Made by a program: the position numbers and the translations under genes. 64,000 nucleotides of DNA from Planctopirus ephydatiae. Its GTDB lineage: Bacteria; Planctomycetota; Planctomycetia; Planctomycetales; Planctomycetaceae. This document shows, in pieces, positions 9,680-19,547 of the stretch. Numbering within the stretch: position 1 is the stretch's first letter; each line of letters starts with the position of its first letter. Where the stretch lies: assembly GCF_007752345.1 (NCBI RefSeq), contig NZ_CP036299.1, forward strand, positions 806,001-870,000, read 5' to 3'. Under the pieces are notes generated by a model. It was not told the DNA's origin. It made no database searches and saw nothing but the letters and a program-made list of their open reading frames with translations.

Positions 9680-11638
9680 ATGACGAACTCTGGCAGTATT
9701 CAAAGCACGCTCCAGGAAACTCGAAAGTTTCTGCCTGCGAGTGAATTCTCCGCACAGGCTCATATTTCGAGTGAAGAGCAGTATCAGTCGATGTGGCAGA
9801 AGGCCAAAGACGACCCTGCCGGTTTCTGGGGAGAACTTTCACAGGAATTGCAGTGGATCACACCGTGGAAGGAAGTCATTTCGGGAGAAATGCCCGAGAC
9901 ACGCTGGTTCACGGGAGGGCAGATTAACGCCTGCGAAAACTGCGTCGATCGACATCTCACCAGTTGGCGTCGCAATAAGGCGGCGATTCTGTGGGAAGGC
10001 GAACCTGGCGATACCCGTGTGCTGACATACAACGATCTGCACCGGGAAGTGAGCAAGTTCGCGAATGTGCTCAAAAAACTGGGTGTCAACACGGGTGATC
10101 GAGTCACGCTCTACATGCCCATGATTCCTGAACTGGCAATTGCCATGCTGGCCTGTGCTAGAATTGGTGCGACTCATTCGATCATCTTTGGTGGCTTCAG
10201 TGCCGATGCGGTCGCTGATCGAAACAACGATGCTCAAGCCAAAATCATCGTGACGGCCGATGGTGGCTGGCGGCGTGGCAAGGAAGTTCCACTGAAGTCG
10301 GCCGTGGACGAAAGTCTGACCAAGAGTCACACCGTGCAGAAGGTGGTGGTCGTCCGGCGGACGGGCCAGCAGGTTCATATGCAGACCGACCGCGACTACT
10401 GGTGGCATGATCTGATGAGTGATGTGGATCCGCATTGCGATGTGGTACCACTCGACAGTGAGCATCCGCTATTTATTCTGTATACCTCAGGCAGTACTGG
10501 CAAACCCAAAGGTGTAATGCATACGACAGCGGGTTATCTGCTGGGAACGACCATGACCAGCCGCTGGGTCTTTGACCTGAAAGAAGAAGACACCTACTGG
10601 TGTACTGCCGATATTGGCTGGATTACGGGGCATAGCTATGTCGTCTACGGCCCGCTCTCGAATGGCTCGACAGTCGTGATGTATGAAGGGGCCCCGAACT
10701 GGCCCGATGAGGGCCGCTTCTGGGAGATTATCGAGAAGTACCGCGTCAGTATTTTCTACACCGCACCGACGGCCATTCGAGCCTTTATCAAGTGGGGCGA
10801 TCATTGGCCGCAAAGCCGGGATCTTTCGAGTTTGAGACTGCTGGGTTCGGTGGGTGAGCCCATCAATCCGGAAGCGTGGATGTGGTACCACCGCATGATA
10901 GGTCAGGAACGCTGTCCGATTGTCGATACCTGGTGGCAGACCGAAACCGGAGCGATCATGATCAGCCCGCTGCCAGGTATCTCGGCAACCAAACCCGGTA
11001 GCTGTACTCGACCGCTACCTGGTGTGGTGCCAGAGATTGTCAGTAAAGAGGGAACGCCACTGGAAGCCAACGAAGGTGGTCTGCTGGTGATGAAGCAACC
11101 GTGGCCCAGTATGCTGCGCACGCTCTATGGGGATCATGAGCGATTCAAGCAGACTTACTTCAGCACGATTGAAGGGGCTTACTTTGCTGGTGATGGAGCT
11201 CGACGTGATGCCGATGGCGATATCTGGGTGATGGGGCGTGTGGATGATGTGCTCAATGTTTCCGGGCATCGCTTGAGCACTATGGAAGTGGAAAGTTCAC
11301 TGGTCGCTCATCCGGCAGTGGCTGAGGCGGCTGTCGTGGGCTTCCCGCATGAAATTAAAGGGGAAGGTATCTGCTGTTTCGTGACGTTGAAGACGGCGGA
11401 TTCCGAGGGTTCAGACTCTCTGACTGCAGATCTGATTCAGCATGTCCGCAAACAGATTGGTGCCCTCGCTACGCCCGACAAGATCCGCTATACAGCAGCA
11501 CTTCCGAAGACTCGCAGTGGCAAGATCATGCGCAGGCTCCTGCGTGATATTGCGGCTGGTCGGGAGTCGGTTCAGGACACGACAACTCTGGAAGATCTCT
11601 CGATTCTCGCCAAGTTGCGCGATAGCGATGACGCGTAA
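9680..11638 (+). CDS. acs: acetyl-CoA synthetase (AMP-forming)
   Basis: It makes acetyl-CoA from acetate, ATP and CoA through acetyl-AMP. From ATG 9680 the protein is 652 residues, the usual family length, and GGAG precedes that ATG by 7 bases; an in-frame TTG at 9614 would add 22 unlikely residues. Motifs visible: the P-loop-like [22 protein letters not shown], the acetate-pocket WWQTETG, the hinge and CoA region [21 protein letters not shown], and the C-terminal [14 protein letters not shown], whose Lys is the acetylation site that regulates many Acs enzymes. No acetyltransferase or deacetylase gene is adjacent. It is followed by a strong hairpin at 11723-11761. Confidence 0.97.
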   Translation: MTNSGSIQSTLQETRKFLPASEFSAQAHISSEEQYQSMWQKAKDDPAGFWGELSQELQWITPWKEVISGEMPETRWFTGGQINACENCVDRHLTSWRRNKAAILWEGEPGDTRVLTYNDLHREVSKFANVLKKLGVNTGDRVTLYMPMIPELAIAMLACARIGATHSIIFGGFSADAVADRNNDAQAKIIVTADGGWRRGKEVPLKSAVDESLTKSHTVQKVVVVRRTGQQVHMQTDRDYWWHDLMSDVDPHCDVVPLDSEHPLFILYTSGSTGKPKGVMHTTAGYLLGTTMTSRWVFDLKEEDTYWCTADIGWITGHSYVVYGPLSNGSTVVMYEGAPNWPDEGRFWEIIEKYRVSIFYTAPTAIRAFIKWGDHWPQSRDLSSLRLLGSVGEPINPEAWMWYHRMIGQERCPIVDTWWQTETGAIMISPLPGISATKPGSCTRPLPGVVPEIVSKEGTPLEANEGGLLVMKQPWPSMLRTLYGDHERFKQTYFSTIEGAYFAGDGARRDADGDIWVMGRVDDVLNVSGHRLSTMEVESSLVAHPAVAEAAVVGFPHEIKGEGICCFVTLKTADSEGSDSLTADLIQHVRKQIGALATPDKIRYTAALPKTRSGKIMRRLLRDIAAGRESVQDTTTLEDLSILAKLRDSDDA

Positions 11639-11722
11639 CCGACTTGTCCCTGTACCGATCGCATGACATGGACCGTCCCGCAAGGGGGACTCAGTTCGAT
11701 TGGTATGAGACCAAACAACAGT

Positions 11723-11761
11723 ACCCGGAGCATGCTCTTTGCCGAGAAGCATGCTCCGGGT
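11723..11761. terminator. bidirectional-type hairpin after acs
   Basis: A perfect 14-bp inverted repeat (11723-11736 with 11748-11761, arm ACCCGGAGCATGCT) with an 11-base loop lies between the convergent ends of acs and the TadE gene. It is followed on the + strand by a T-rich stretch (TGTTTGTGTT). The U-run is imperfect, so it may also be a repeat element rather than a pure intrinsic terminator. Confidence 0.6.
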
Positions 11762-11823
11762 GTTTGTGTTCATGTTTCCGATATGTGTCGTTGCTTGAAA
11801 TCTCGTCTTAAAGAATGCAAAAA

Positions 11824-11853
11824 CATGCTTGCTCAGAGCTGCAAGCATGGCAC
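11824..11853 (+). repeat. dispersed palindromic repeat, copy 1
   Basis: CATGCTTGC, 8 bases, then GCAAGCATG, followed by GCAC. A copy in opposite orientation at 61915-61944 matches over 30 bases with a single difference. It is intergenic, just past the end of the TadE gene. It looks like a REP-type element. Confidence 0.75.
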
Positions 11854-11874
11854 GGTACTTTGACTCTTGTAATC

Positions 11875-12312
11875 TCAAAAAGCCAGAAGTTCGCGGCTGA
11901 GTGTGCAAGAGCGGGTTAAGTTGTCGAGACCCACAAATGATGAGGTTCCCCAACTGTTACTGGAGACGGGGACTTCGATTTCGACCGAGACCCGGGACGT
12001 TGATGGCACGATGACTGTGGGGGAGACGCGGACAATGGCATCCCGCACATCGACAGCATTCAGAGCTGCGAGAGCAGCATTTCGTGCGGAATCTGCCGTG
12101 GCGCCGGGAATGATTCCCTGCCGGGCCCCTTCGTAGGCGGCATTTTCAATGGTATGCCTGAGCATGTTCAGGCGAGTCACTTCGACAGCGCCAAAGAAGA
12201 TTGCGAACAGAACCGGAATCGTCAGTGACAGCTCGACCGATAGCGCACCCCGGCGGGAAGTGGATCGATGATGCAATCGTGAGGGATTGTGCTGGATGGA
12301 TCTAGCCTGCAT
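11875..12312 (-). CDS. TadE-like pseudopilin family protein
   Basis: A 145-residue protein with a basic N-terminus, then RRGALSVELSLTIPVLFAIFFGAVEVTRL: a Gly-Ala-x-x-Val-Glu start followed by one hydrophobic helix, as in TadE/TadF pseudopilins. In the family the conserved Glu lies just inside the helix after prepilin-type cleavage. A short exposed C-terminal domain follows, including a strand-like region (TSRVSVEIEVPV). It is the last gene of a set on the minus strand (TadE-like, vWA/TadG-like, TadE-like). The tad ATPase and secretin genes are not in the window. Confidence 0.85.
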   Translation of the reverse strand: MQARSIQHNPSRLHHRSTSRRGALSVELSLTIPVLFAIFFGAVEVTRLNMLRHTIENAAYEGARQGIIPGATADSARNAALAALNAVDVRDAIVRVSPTVIVPSTSRVSVEIEVPVSSNSWGTSSFVGLDNLTRSCTLSRELLAF

Positions 12313-12398
12313 GGTCTCGAAAGTTCTCTCTGTAGACAGACAGTTCGAAGTGCCTGGATTTGTTCGGACGAATAGAGCGGCCCAAGGGCAGGACGATG

Positions 12399-13652
12399 TT
12401 ATTCCGTGAGAACGATGGGCAAAGTTCGAGCAATATCAGCGAAGGCGGCTTCGAGAGCTGCACTGTTGGTGGCAGGGTAATTGACACCACCGGTCGTGCT
12501 GGAAACCTGTGGTGTGATATCTCCACTGCGCGGCAACAGACTGACGGAGTGAATCACAATTCCTTCGTTAGCGGCATCCTGTGCAGCCAGTAACGGATTA
12601 CGCCCCTGATTCCAGAGACCATCGGTCATGAGAATGATGATCCGATGGGCATAAGGGCGAGTACTTTTGGTGGCGTTGAGAATTTTGCGCGATTCATCGA
12701 TTCCGGCAGCCATATTGGTGGCACCGAGCATGACCTTTTCGGAACGCCCTTTGATGGCCTGATTGAGAACGGCCAGATTGGTGGTGAGAGGGACATCGAT
12801 AAAAACTTCCGGACTGTTGGTTTTGGTGAGTTTCCCCTCATAGTTCGACTGGGTGATTTTGGAGGCCCAGGTCACCATTGCCACACGCGGTTTTGGTTCC
12901 TGAGAAGCGGTAATGCTCACAAATGTCTGCATGGCTCGAGAGAGTGAGGCCCAGCGACTGAGTGTGGGATGCGGGGGAAATGCGACGGGATCCGGATTGC
13001 GTGGAGTCCCGGGAGGATATGACCAATCGACACCCGTCAGGTCGAAACACATTGAGTGTGACCGGTCGATCGCAAAGCAGATTTCAACTTCAGTACTCGC
13101 TGAGACGGCTGATCGAGTCGGCTCGAACTGGCCCGTCCCGAAGATACTGCCAAAAAACAGGGGGACAGGCCCGGCGGCAGAGGACTCGGTCATCGCTGAG
13201 TTCACGCGGACGGCAGTATATGGCAACTGCCCCGCATTGAATGAAACGGAGTTATCCACATTTCGAAAAGCCAGTCCAAACTCGATCTGATCGGCAGTGA
13301 GGGTCAAAGATCGGCCACCGACTTTGTTAGCAGCAGCAGTGGCAATCGCAGCGTCAATGGCTGCTTCCGTATCCTGAGTACGACGCAGCGCTTCCATCCC
13401 GGCTTTGGCAGAGGCATCAGTCGCAGCGCGGAGTTCAGTACGCACTAATTGCATGTAGGCCACATCGACGGTGAACATCGTCATGGCCAGAAGTGCCACA
13501 ATCACAACGGCGACCAGGACCAGCATGGCCCCCTGGCGATGTGGCCGATGACCTGGCAGTGAGGAAGGCAATAGGCACTTCCGCAGTGATAAGCGTTTGG
13601 GAAGGGGATGAACGTGCTGCATAGTGAATAACTTATGAGGAGCGTTGCTCAA
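12399..13652 (-). CDS. TadG-like protein with von Willebrand factor A domain
   Basis: A 417-residue protein. Residues about 40-62 (QGAMLVLVAVVIVALLAMTM) form the TadE/TadG-type N-terminal membrane helix, followed by the Tad-type helical stretch VRTELRAATDASAKAGMEAL. The vWA domain starts near residue 185 with CFAIDRSHSM, a full DxSxS metal site, and continues with TNMAAGIDES and IILMTDGLWN. This order matches proteins that display a metal-dependent adhesion domain through the Tad pathway. The start is TTG 13652, whose TTGA overlaps the stop of the preceding TadE-like gene, suggesting translational coupling; ATG 13622 is an alternative start. The final GRNPLLAAQDAANEGIVIH fits vWA. Confidence 0.87.
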   Translation of the reverse strand: MSNAPHKLFTMQHVHPLPKRLSLRKCLLPSSLPGHRPHRQGAMLVLVAVVIVALLAMTMFTVDVAYMQLVRTELRAATDASAKAGMEALRRTQDTEAAIDAAIATAAANKVGGRSLTLTADQIEFGLAFRNVDNSVSFNAGQLPYTAVRVNSAMTESSAAGPVPLFFGSIFGTGQFEPTRSAVSASTEVEICFAIDRSHSMCFDLTGVDWSYPPGTPRNPDPVAFPPHPTLSRWASLSRAMQTFVSITASQEPKPRVAMVTWASKITQSNYEGKLTKTNSPEVFIDVPLTTNLAVLNQAIKGRSEKVMLGATNMAAGIDESRKILNATKSTRPYAHRIIILMTDGLWNQGRNPLLAAQDAANEGIVIHSVSLLPRSGDITPQVSSTTGGVNYPATNSAALEAAFADIARTLPIVLTE

Positions 13653-14104
13653 GTGCGTACCATCGAGGTACTGGCTTTGATGTTTGACAGACGGGTAAAC
13701 CAGTCGAAGATTCCCGAAAGGCTTGTGGCTGGCGAACTGACTTCCACAGTGACGAGTGTTCCTGTGGGTGTGTTGGCTGTCACGTTGGGAGTAAAGGTGA
13801 TCGTGGCTCCGGAGACATTGCGGCTCGCCAGAACTTCTTCTCCACGAGCAAGGGCAGCAGCCATGGTGCCGCCTGTCGATGTGACGGTACGAGCCGCTTC
13901 ATAACTGGCTTGTGTGAGTGTGGTTTTGAGAAAGATCGCGTTGGCCGACTCAATCGAACCAAAGACCACCAGAATGATGATGGGGAGGCAGATGGCCAAT
14001 TCGACCGTGGCAGCACCGAGTCGCCTGGAGTGGCACTCCCCTGAATGGCGCGATCTCGTCTTCACGTTCAGTTCCCCATAATCACAAATGCTCTGATCGA
14101 TCAC
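13649..14104 (-). CDS. TadE-like pseudopilin family protein
   Basis: A 151-residue protein. After a basic leader comes LGAATVELAICLPIIILVVFGSIESANAIF, a TadE-type signal with conserved Glu and one hydrophobic helix, then TQASYEAARTV, a conserved family phrase. A small mostly beta C-terminal domain follows (TITFTPNV, LVTVEVSSPA). It is the first gene of the three-gene Tad-like set and its TGA overlaps the start of the vWA gene by 4 bases. Roles by family: minor pilin or secreted surface component exported by a Tad/Flp machine. The machine itself is not seen here. Confidence 0.85.
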   Translation of the reverse strand: MIDQSICDYGELNVKTRSRHSGECHSRRLGAATVELAICLPIIILVVFGSIESANAIFLKTTLTQASYEAARTVTSTGGTMAAALARGEEVLASRNVSGATITFTPNVTANTPTGTLVTVEVSSPATSLSGIFDWFTRLSNIKASTSMVRT

Positions 14105-14411
14105 ATCGATGAGGTGACCTGATCAAAGAACTCAAAGGAGGTCTTAACTCGACAATTGAGAGTGTGATGGATGCCAGGCAATCATGGGGAATTGATCACC
14201 AGCCACACTTTGAAAACACTCAGTCAGAAAACGCTACGTCAGAAAATGTGAGTGGGAGTAGATGAACAGTAGAGATTGTTTCATCCCGGATGATGCAACG
14301 AGCAACGTGGCCGGTTGAAGTGATTGCAGGGATTTTGCGGGCAAAGGGAGGTGGTGCCATCCGTAAGAAATTCTTGCGCCATACGTCAAGACGTCGGGAG
14401 AAATGCGAAAA
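14105..14411. other. intergenic upstream of the Tad-like set
   Basis: These bases lie between divergent transcription (Tad-like set) and the end of the next minus-strand gene. The promoter of the Tad-like set should be close to 14105. No gene or hairpin stands out before the repeat at 14412. Confidence 0.5.
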
Positions 14412-14461
14412 GAAGACCCTCACCCTTCCCTCTCCCACGAAGACGCGGGCGAGGGTTGCAG
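14412..14461. repeat. REP-like 'ACCCTCAC...GAGGGTTGCAG' element
   Basis: It begins AAGACCCTCAC, continues CCCTCTCCC, and closes with a GCGAGGGTTGCAG arm. This is a diverged form of the element at 62747-62800, sharing the same opening phrase, a central CCCTCTCCC arm and a closing GAGGGT(T)GCAG. It is an intergenic, dispersed family. Confidence 0.65.
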
Positions 14462-14509
14462 AGGTGTCGCTCTCCTATAAACATGCGGGAGAGGATTCCA
14501 GATGAGTGA

Positions 14510-16903
14510 TCAGTCGATGCCGACGCCCAGCCAGCCATCGGAAGCACGGGCGTAATTGAAGACAGGGGGTTGGCCTTCGCGGTTCCAGAGCTCTTGTGGG
14601 AGCTGGCGAGGAAGTGACAGCCGGGGGAAGTTGGCTTGAATTGATTGCCGGACAATCCCTTCGGCCATGCCGAGAGTGGCTGTGCGGTCGTCGGTCAAGG
14701 ATTTCACCCGAATGTTATCGAAGGTGAGATGGACGGTCTGCTGATCAATCACCAGCTTTGCGGGGATCGTGACTTCCATTTGCGGGAGGACGGCTTGACC
14801 TCCGGGCTGGAACTGAGCCTTGAGAATGATCAGCAGTTCGTCTCCATCAATGCGGAACCTCAGTGGCTCGACATCATCGAAGACAATTTTCGTTTCGATA
14901 TTCGGGACTTTGAATGCGGCTCCGGCTGGTGCAGGGACTTCGCCAGCTCCCGGGACAAGCCCTTTGAGCCAATTCGAGAGTTCTTTGAGTTCTCGATCGC
15001 TGGTGACTTTGCCTCGCAGATTGGCACGATCTGCGGCCCGATTCAAAACCGTCTCATGCAGAAATAACGTGACGGCATGATCTTGTCGGGCTTCGGCAGG
15101 CATGGGCTGCAGAATCGGGGCGTCGGCTCCAAACTGACCGGCAAACTGCAGATGGGCATGGGTGGATGACCATCTTTGAACAGATGGCATCAATGTCAGA
15201 TCTTCCAACTGTTCCTGCAGACGCTTGAGATCGACGTTGGCATTGCCCAGTTCGCGATCGACTTCCCGATTGAAGCTTGCAAAGACAGTCTCTGCCACAC
15301 GGTCACGGGCAATAATCTCGGCCTGAGGTTGTTGCCTCTGGGCGACACTCATGGCAATGCGTTCGGCAATCGGCCCGATGAAGGGACGTCCGGAGTAGAC
15401 CGTTTGAGCACTGACGGGAGTGTTCTGAGCGCGGGCTTGAATAACGGCCGCCCTGGTGGCGAGTTTGAAGCCATCAAACAGGACATCTTTGGTGCCACGG
15501 AATTCTTGAATCCCTTGAGTATTGATGGCGGCCTGAGAGGTATATCCCGTCGTGCGGGTCTGGCCTCGTCCTTCGAGGACAAACTGCCCGCGGGCAGTAT
15601 CGGTCGAAGGGAGCAGATTCAGCCAGGCATGAGAGGTGGTATCGCGTTCGCCAACCACGTTGGCACCGAGAACAAAATCCCGCACTTCACCCGGTTCGCG
15701 GCGAGTTGTGGCCACGAAACGATTGATGAATTTTTCCTGAGAGGTGACGTAGATCTGAAAGGGAGCAGCCACTGAAGGACCTAAGGGGACGTTGACATCT
15801 TGAACACCATCTGGCAAGGGTGCGAACATGGCCCCCTGGCCCTGATTCGAGCCAGGCGATGGAATTGAGCCTGTGGCGGGAATGGGTGTGAGCGGAGGTA
15901 AAGCGTCACCTGTTGATGAAGGGGCGAAATCAGCCTTCATTCCCGGGAGTTCTGGCCCATCAAACTCGCTGTTACCACCAGAGAGATTCGGGGTGAGCCC
16001 CGGATCGTTACCCAGGGACGGGGGTTGATCGCTACGTGAGCGGGACGCGATGTCGGCAGTACTGCCGTTACCAGACCGTTCCAACCGGCGTCTTTGAGCA
16101 GGGGTGAGAGGTCGATTGTTGGGAGTGTTGGCGGCTCCTGTATTGGGTGTATTCCCTGAAGAAGGATTCGCGGATGGAGTTGAGACGGGGCCCGAATAGA
16201 CGGTCACAGGGGAACCGCTCCCCGGAGGAATGGCGGGGATGGTACCTCCGAGGCCACTGGGTTTGTTAGTCGCAGGAGTGTTATTCGAGCCGGTGGTGGC
16301 TGGTGTCCTGGGTGCTGGTACCTGATTCTGGACCGGAATGACCTGATTGGAGATGGGGAGCCCGGTATATGGATCAATCACCACGGGTGCTTGATAACTC
16401 GGTATGCCGTACTGCGGAGGAAATGGATAACCCGGCACTGCCAGAGGTTGATTTGCAGGCAGCGATTGATTTGCAGGCTGTGGTTGATATGAGGAGATTC
16501 CTGGCGATGGGCCAGATCCTGCCGGCTGGCTGCCAATCGATGGTGTGCCTGGATATCCACCGGCATTTGATGTACCGGGGCTGAAGACCGGCGTACCACT
16601 GGCAGGGTACGGCAAGGGCTGTGTGATGTATGGAATCGGCAAGCCGGTGTAGGGATCAATGTATTGAGGAACTGGTGTGCCCCTGGGAGCGGGTGTATTC
16701 CAGGCCTGTTGGTTGGCTAATCTTGCCTGCCGGCGAGCCTCTGCTCTGGGGCCGGCTGCTTCGGAAGAAGTCGTCGCTGCCCCCAAAAGCAATGCGCCCA
16801 CTAAGCTCTGTGTGGTCACACGACGAAGAAGTGAGCTCGAGCAGAGTTTTGCCAGTCGGGATGCTGATGAATTCGATGGTCTGAAATTCGATGGCAGTTC
16901 CAT
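14510..16903 (-). CDS. secreted Pro/Gly/Asn-rich protein of unknown function
   Basis: 797 residues from ATG 16903 (GGAAGAG 9 bases before it); an in-frame extension to 17014 is less likely. The signal peptide ends about ALLLGAATTSSEAA, giving a secreted protein. Residues about 50-370 are low complexity, rich in Pro, Gly, Asn and Ser, with two copies of IDPYTGLPI about 100 residues apart. The C-terminal half (about 390-790) is folded-looking, with helices (RVAETVFASFNREVDREL) and strands (VTIPAKLVIDQQTVHLTF). It contains no catalytic motif that I recognise. The layout suggests an envelope-associated protein with a flexible N-terminal region. It is a single gene; its 3' side carries a REP-like repeat. 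Confidence 0.75.
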   Translation of the reverse strand: MELPSNFRPSNSSASRLAKLCSSSLLRRVTTQSLVGALLLGAATTSSEAAGPRAEARRQARLANQQAWNTPAPRGTPVPQYIDPYTGLPIPYITQPLPYPASGTPVFSPGTSNAGGYPGTPSIGSQPAGSGPSPGISSYQPQPANQSLPANQPLAVPGYPFPPQYGIPSYQAPVVIDPYTGLPISNQVIPVQNQVPAPRTPATTGSNNTPATNKPSGLGGTIPAIPPGSGSPVTVYSGPVSTPSANPSSGNTPNTGAANTPNNRPLTPAQRRRLERSGNGSTADIASRSRSDQPPSLGNDPGLTPNLSGGNSEFDGPELPGMKADFAPSSTGDALPPLTPIPATGSIPSPGSNQGQGAMFAPLPDGVQDVNVPLGPSVAAPFQIYVTSQEKFINRFVATTRREPGEVRDFVLGANVVGERDTTSHAWLNLLPSTDTARGQFVLEGRGQTRTTGYTSQAAINTQGIQEFRGTKDVLFDGFKLATRAAVIQARAQNTPVSAQTVYSGRPFIGPIAERIAMSVAQRQQPQAEIIARDRVAETVFASFNREVDRELGNANVDLKRLQEQLEDLTLMPSVQRWSSTHAHLQFAGQFGADAPILQPMPAEARQDHAVTLFLHETVLNRAADRANLRGKVTSDRELKELSNWLKGLVPGAGEVPAPAGAAFKVPNIETKIVFDDVEPLRFRIDGDELLIILKAQFQPGGQAVLPQMEVTIPAKLVIDQQTVHLTFDNIRVKSLTDDRTATLGMAEGIVRQSIQANFPRLSLPRQLPQELWNREGQPPVFNYARASDGWLGVGID

Positions 16904-17701
16904 AGTGGGAATCTCTTCCAGCGGTTTAGAAACTCGCATTGAACCCGATGTGACGCTGGCCCGAAGCATAGCTGCCCAAAGCAAAACACTTCGAAGCGAA
17001 GCACTTTGCAGCAAATCTCATAGAGTTGATTCGAAAGTCATCTGGGTGTTTTCCGGCGGCCGGTGCATGAACGTCCGTCTGTCCGTTGAAATGATAACCC
17101 GGGTTTCTCAGTTCCCGGAGTAAGGTTTTCAACGCCCGTAGAAAATACTCAGAATCGTCTCTGACCAAAGACTACCCTTTTGTTCATGAAAAGAGAATCG
17201 GCAGTTTGAAAGAGGAAGCTCTTTCTCAAAGTCATGGGAAGTTAATCCTTAATAGATCGTTCATCCCCAATCATTCAGTTACGCACTCGGCGGAAAACAA
17301 GTGGGCTGAGATGACTGGGTAAAATTTATCAGGAAGCTGTGGTTGCGATTTTGTACGTCATTGCGGCTGATGAGTAACTTTCCAGGCATTCGGATGATGG
17401 CTCATGCATGACTGCACATCACATGCCCAGCTTCTCTAAAATGCTGAGTATTGGTGCTTGGCGAACACAATATCGACAGATTCCGGAGTTAATGAGGATC
17501 TGGAGCGGAATGAGAGATAAGCCATTCTGGGTTCGGAGGTTTTGAGACAGGCCGTCCCTGAAGCCGCGATGTGGCCTGCTGGCCTCGGCTTGGGCTTGGC
17601 ATGGGCAGGGCGTGGCTCGAACAGCGGGATGAATTTGACCGTCATCTTGTCTAAAATTGACAGGTTGTTGAGGCGAGATCAATCTTTGGGAATGAATACT
17701 G
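16904..17701. other. long intergenic region before the queD-like gene
   Basis: About 800 bases separate the divergent 14510-16903 gene and the queD-like gene. Short open frames exist, for example 17419-17682 on the minus strand, but their composition is not protein-like and they have no ribosome site. I see no tRNA or preQ1-type aptamer. Confidence 0.5.
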
Positions 17702-18112
17702 ATGTTTGAAGTTTCTTCAGAAATCCAGTTCTGTTATGGACATCGGCTGCTGAATTACAGTGGGAAATGCCGGCATCTCCATGGGCATAATGGGAAGGCC
17801 ATTATCACACTGGCGGGCGAAAGCCTGGATGAACGAGGCATGCTGGTTGACTTTGGCGATCTGAAGCGGACTGTTTCCCAGTGGATTGATGATCACCTGG
17901 ATCATCGAATGGTACTCTGCGAACGTGACCCGATGGTCAAAATTCTCCGCGATGCTGGCGAACCTCTGTATCTGATTCCTGAAAATCCGACTGCCGAAAA
18001 TATTGCTAAGCTGATCTATGAGAAGACAGTGGAAGTGGGATTACCTGTCATTCAAGTGGGGCTGTGGGAAACGGCTAAAAACTACGCGGTTTATCGCGAA
18101 CGTAAAGTTTGA
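17702..18112 (+). CDS. queD: 6-pyruvoyl-tetrahydropterin synthase / QueD family
   Basis: 136 residues, typical for the family. Zinc ligands are His14 (CYGHRL) and His27/His29 (HLHGHNG). Cys23 is the expected catalytic Cys. DHLDHR supplies the conserved Asp/His pair, and the Glu of LWETAKNYAVY is the late pterin-binding Glu. QueD makes 6-carboxy-tetrahydropterin from dihydroneopterin triphosphate for queuosine; PTPS makes 6-pyruvoyl-tetrahydropterin. The segment before the Cys (YSGKCRHLHGH) fits QueD-like sequences, but no other queuosine gene is adjacent, so the exact product is inferred. Only a weak GGGA precedes the ATG. Confidence 0.88.
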   Translation: MFEVSSEIQFCYGHRLLNYSGKCRHLHGHNGKAIITLAGESLDERGMLVDFGDLKRTVSQWIDDHLDHRMVLCERDPMVKILRDAGEPLYLIPENPTAENIAKLIYEKTVEVGLPVIQVGLWETAKNYAVYRERKV

Positions 18113-18329
18113 CGAGTGGCGGGAGCATGGTTTGAATCGCAAATTCTGCCAGAAATGAGTCGAAAATCAGGCTCTTATCGGAAATAGGAGATGTGGAGAA
18201 ATCGGGCTGGACACATTTTGCGACTTCATTAAGAATCCGCCGTGAGTCGCCCTGTTGGTGGCGATGTCTCCTTGAGTCGCGGCCGGTCCTGTCCGGAAGC
18301 TGACTTCGCTTTCCTGGACCAGACCACCT

Positions 18330-19232
18330 ATGCAAAAAACACTCTGCATGATTGCCGGGGGGTGCCTCACACTGCTGGTGGGCTGTCACTCCTCTCCCTA
18401 TTACGGTCAGCCGCAATACTTTGGCAGCCCTGGTATGTCGGCCCCTCCTTCGGGATTTGTGCAGCCCGGCACAACCTATGGTGCACCGGGTGGTACCTAT
18501 GCGCCTCCGGGTGGTACTTACGTACCTCAAGGGGGAACTTATGTGCCAGAAGGGACCGTTCCCAGCAATGGCCCGACGCTGTTGACCCCAACACCGAACA
18601 ACCCGACATCCCCGAATTGGCGACCAGACCCGAACTCGGGTGGCAGTGCACAACCCCTTAACAGCAATCCACCCTCAACATTCAGTGCACCGTCGAATGA
18701 TCGGACTGTTCCGAATCCACTGGATACTCCCTTTGATGTCTCGCCTGGGGCGAATAAGGATCCATTCCCGAAAACAGGTTTGAATCGACCATCGGATCCT
18801 TTCCCGCCAGCGAACTCTCCCGTCACGCTCGACCCGTTGATTGAAACCCGTCGAGAAACTCCTGCGCTGGCCAGCACGACAGATTCGGCCATGCGGGCCA
18901 CCAGCAATACACGATCGATCCCGCAACCGGTGGTTGATCCGACCCGGCCCAATCCTTATGACTACGACCGCAGCAATTATGCCTGGCTGAGAGGTGTTGT
19001 CGATTTTGATCCCTCGGATCAGACGTGGCACATCATCTACAACCTGACCCCGGGCAAAGATGACGATCTGGGTGGCAGTGTGGCTCTCGTGGTGGATCCG
19101 AACACGACGAAACTCTCAGACCGTTCTTTGGTGCAGGTTGAGGGTGTGGTTGACCCCAATCAACGTGATAAGACAGGGAAGCCCATGTACCGGGTGATTG
19201 CCGCACATCCACTCACGCCGCGTAACCACTGA
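18330..19232 (+). CDS. hypothetical lipoprotein with short tandem repeats
   Basis: A 300-residue protein. The signal MQKTLCMIAGGCLTLLVGC ends in a clear lipobox at Cys19. A Pro/Gly/Thr-rich region follows (residues about 20-140), including three direct 7-residue units of type x-P-x-G-G-T-Y. A linker then leads to a compact C-terminal domain (about residues 210-300: NYAWLRGVVDFDPSDQ ... DRSLVQVEGVVDPNQR) that looks like a small beta-barrel. I do not recognise it as a named family. Probably an envelope lipoprotein. The upstream neighbour is the queD-like gene, 217 bases away, with no clear functional link. Confidence 0.78.
   Translation: MQKTLCMIAGGCLTLLVGCHSSPYYGQPQYFGSPGMSAPPSGFVQPGTTYGAPGGTYAPPGGTYVPQGGTYVPEGTVPSNGPTLLTPTPNNPTSPNWRPDPNSGGSAQPLNSNPPSTFSAPSNDRTVPNPLDTPFDVSPGANKDPFPKTGLNRPSDPFPPANSPVTLDPLIETRRETPALASTTDSAMRATSNTRSIPQPVVDPTRPNPYDYDRSNYAWLRGVVDFDPSDQTWHIIYNLTPGKDDDLGGSVALVVDPNTTKLSDRSLVQVEGVVDPNQRDKTGKPMYRVIAAHPLTPRNH
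18480..18542 (+). repeat. three tandem 21-base units inside the lipoprotein gene
   Basis: Units at 18480-18500, 18501-18521 and 18522-18542 encode GAPGGTY, APPGGTY and VPQGGTY. They differ mainly at third positions, which suggests selection on the peptide as well as slippage. Confidence 0.8.
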
Positions 19233-19547
19233 TATACTGCGCACCGACTGACACCGCGCACCGACCATCCCAGTCACCGTCGGGAAAGCGGACGTTCTAA
19301 TGGATCGCGCGTAAGCCAGGGCTTATTGACGATTTTTGATCACTCCTCTTTCGCTGGGCCGCGTTCCCTTTGTGGAATCCAGGCAGCGATCTTTACAAAA
19401 GTTTCGCTTCAGGATACTGGTGGAACATGAATCGGGTTTGAAGACTCAAGCTCCGGCGGTATCCCTGAAAGATTGATTCCAAGGGTACAACGGCAAAGAA
19501 TCGCGAGTCTCCTTTATAAATAGCACTCCCGCTGGCTGATCTGGCCA
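19233..19547. other. intergenic between convergent genes
   Basis: About 315 bases between the 3' ends of the lipoprotein gene and the large fusion gene. No coding frame or strong hairpin seen. Confidence 0.55.

Noticed and set aside
17419-17682. 87-codon frame on the minus strand
   Set aside because: No ribosome site, composition not protein-like, in a long intergenic region.
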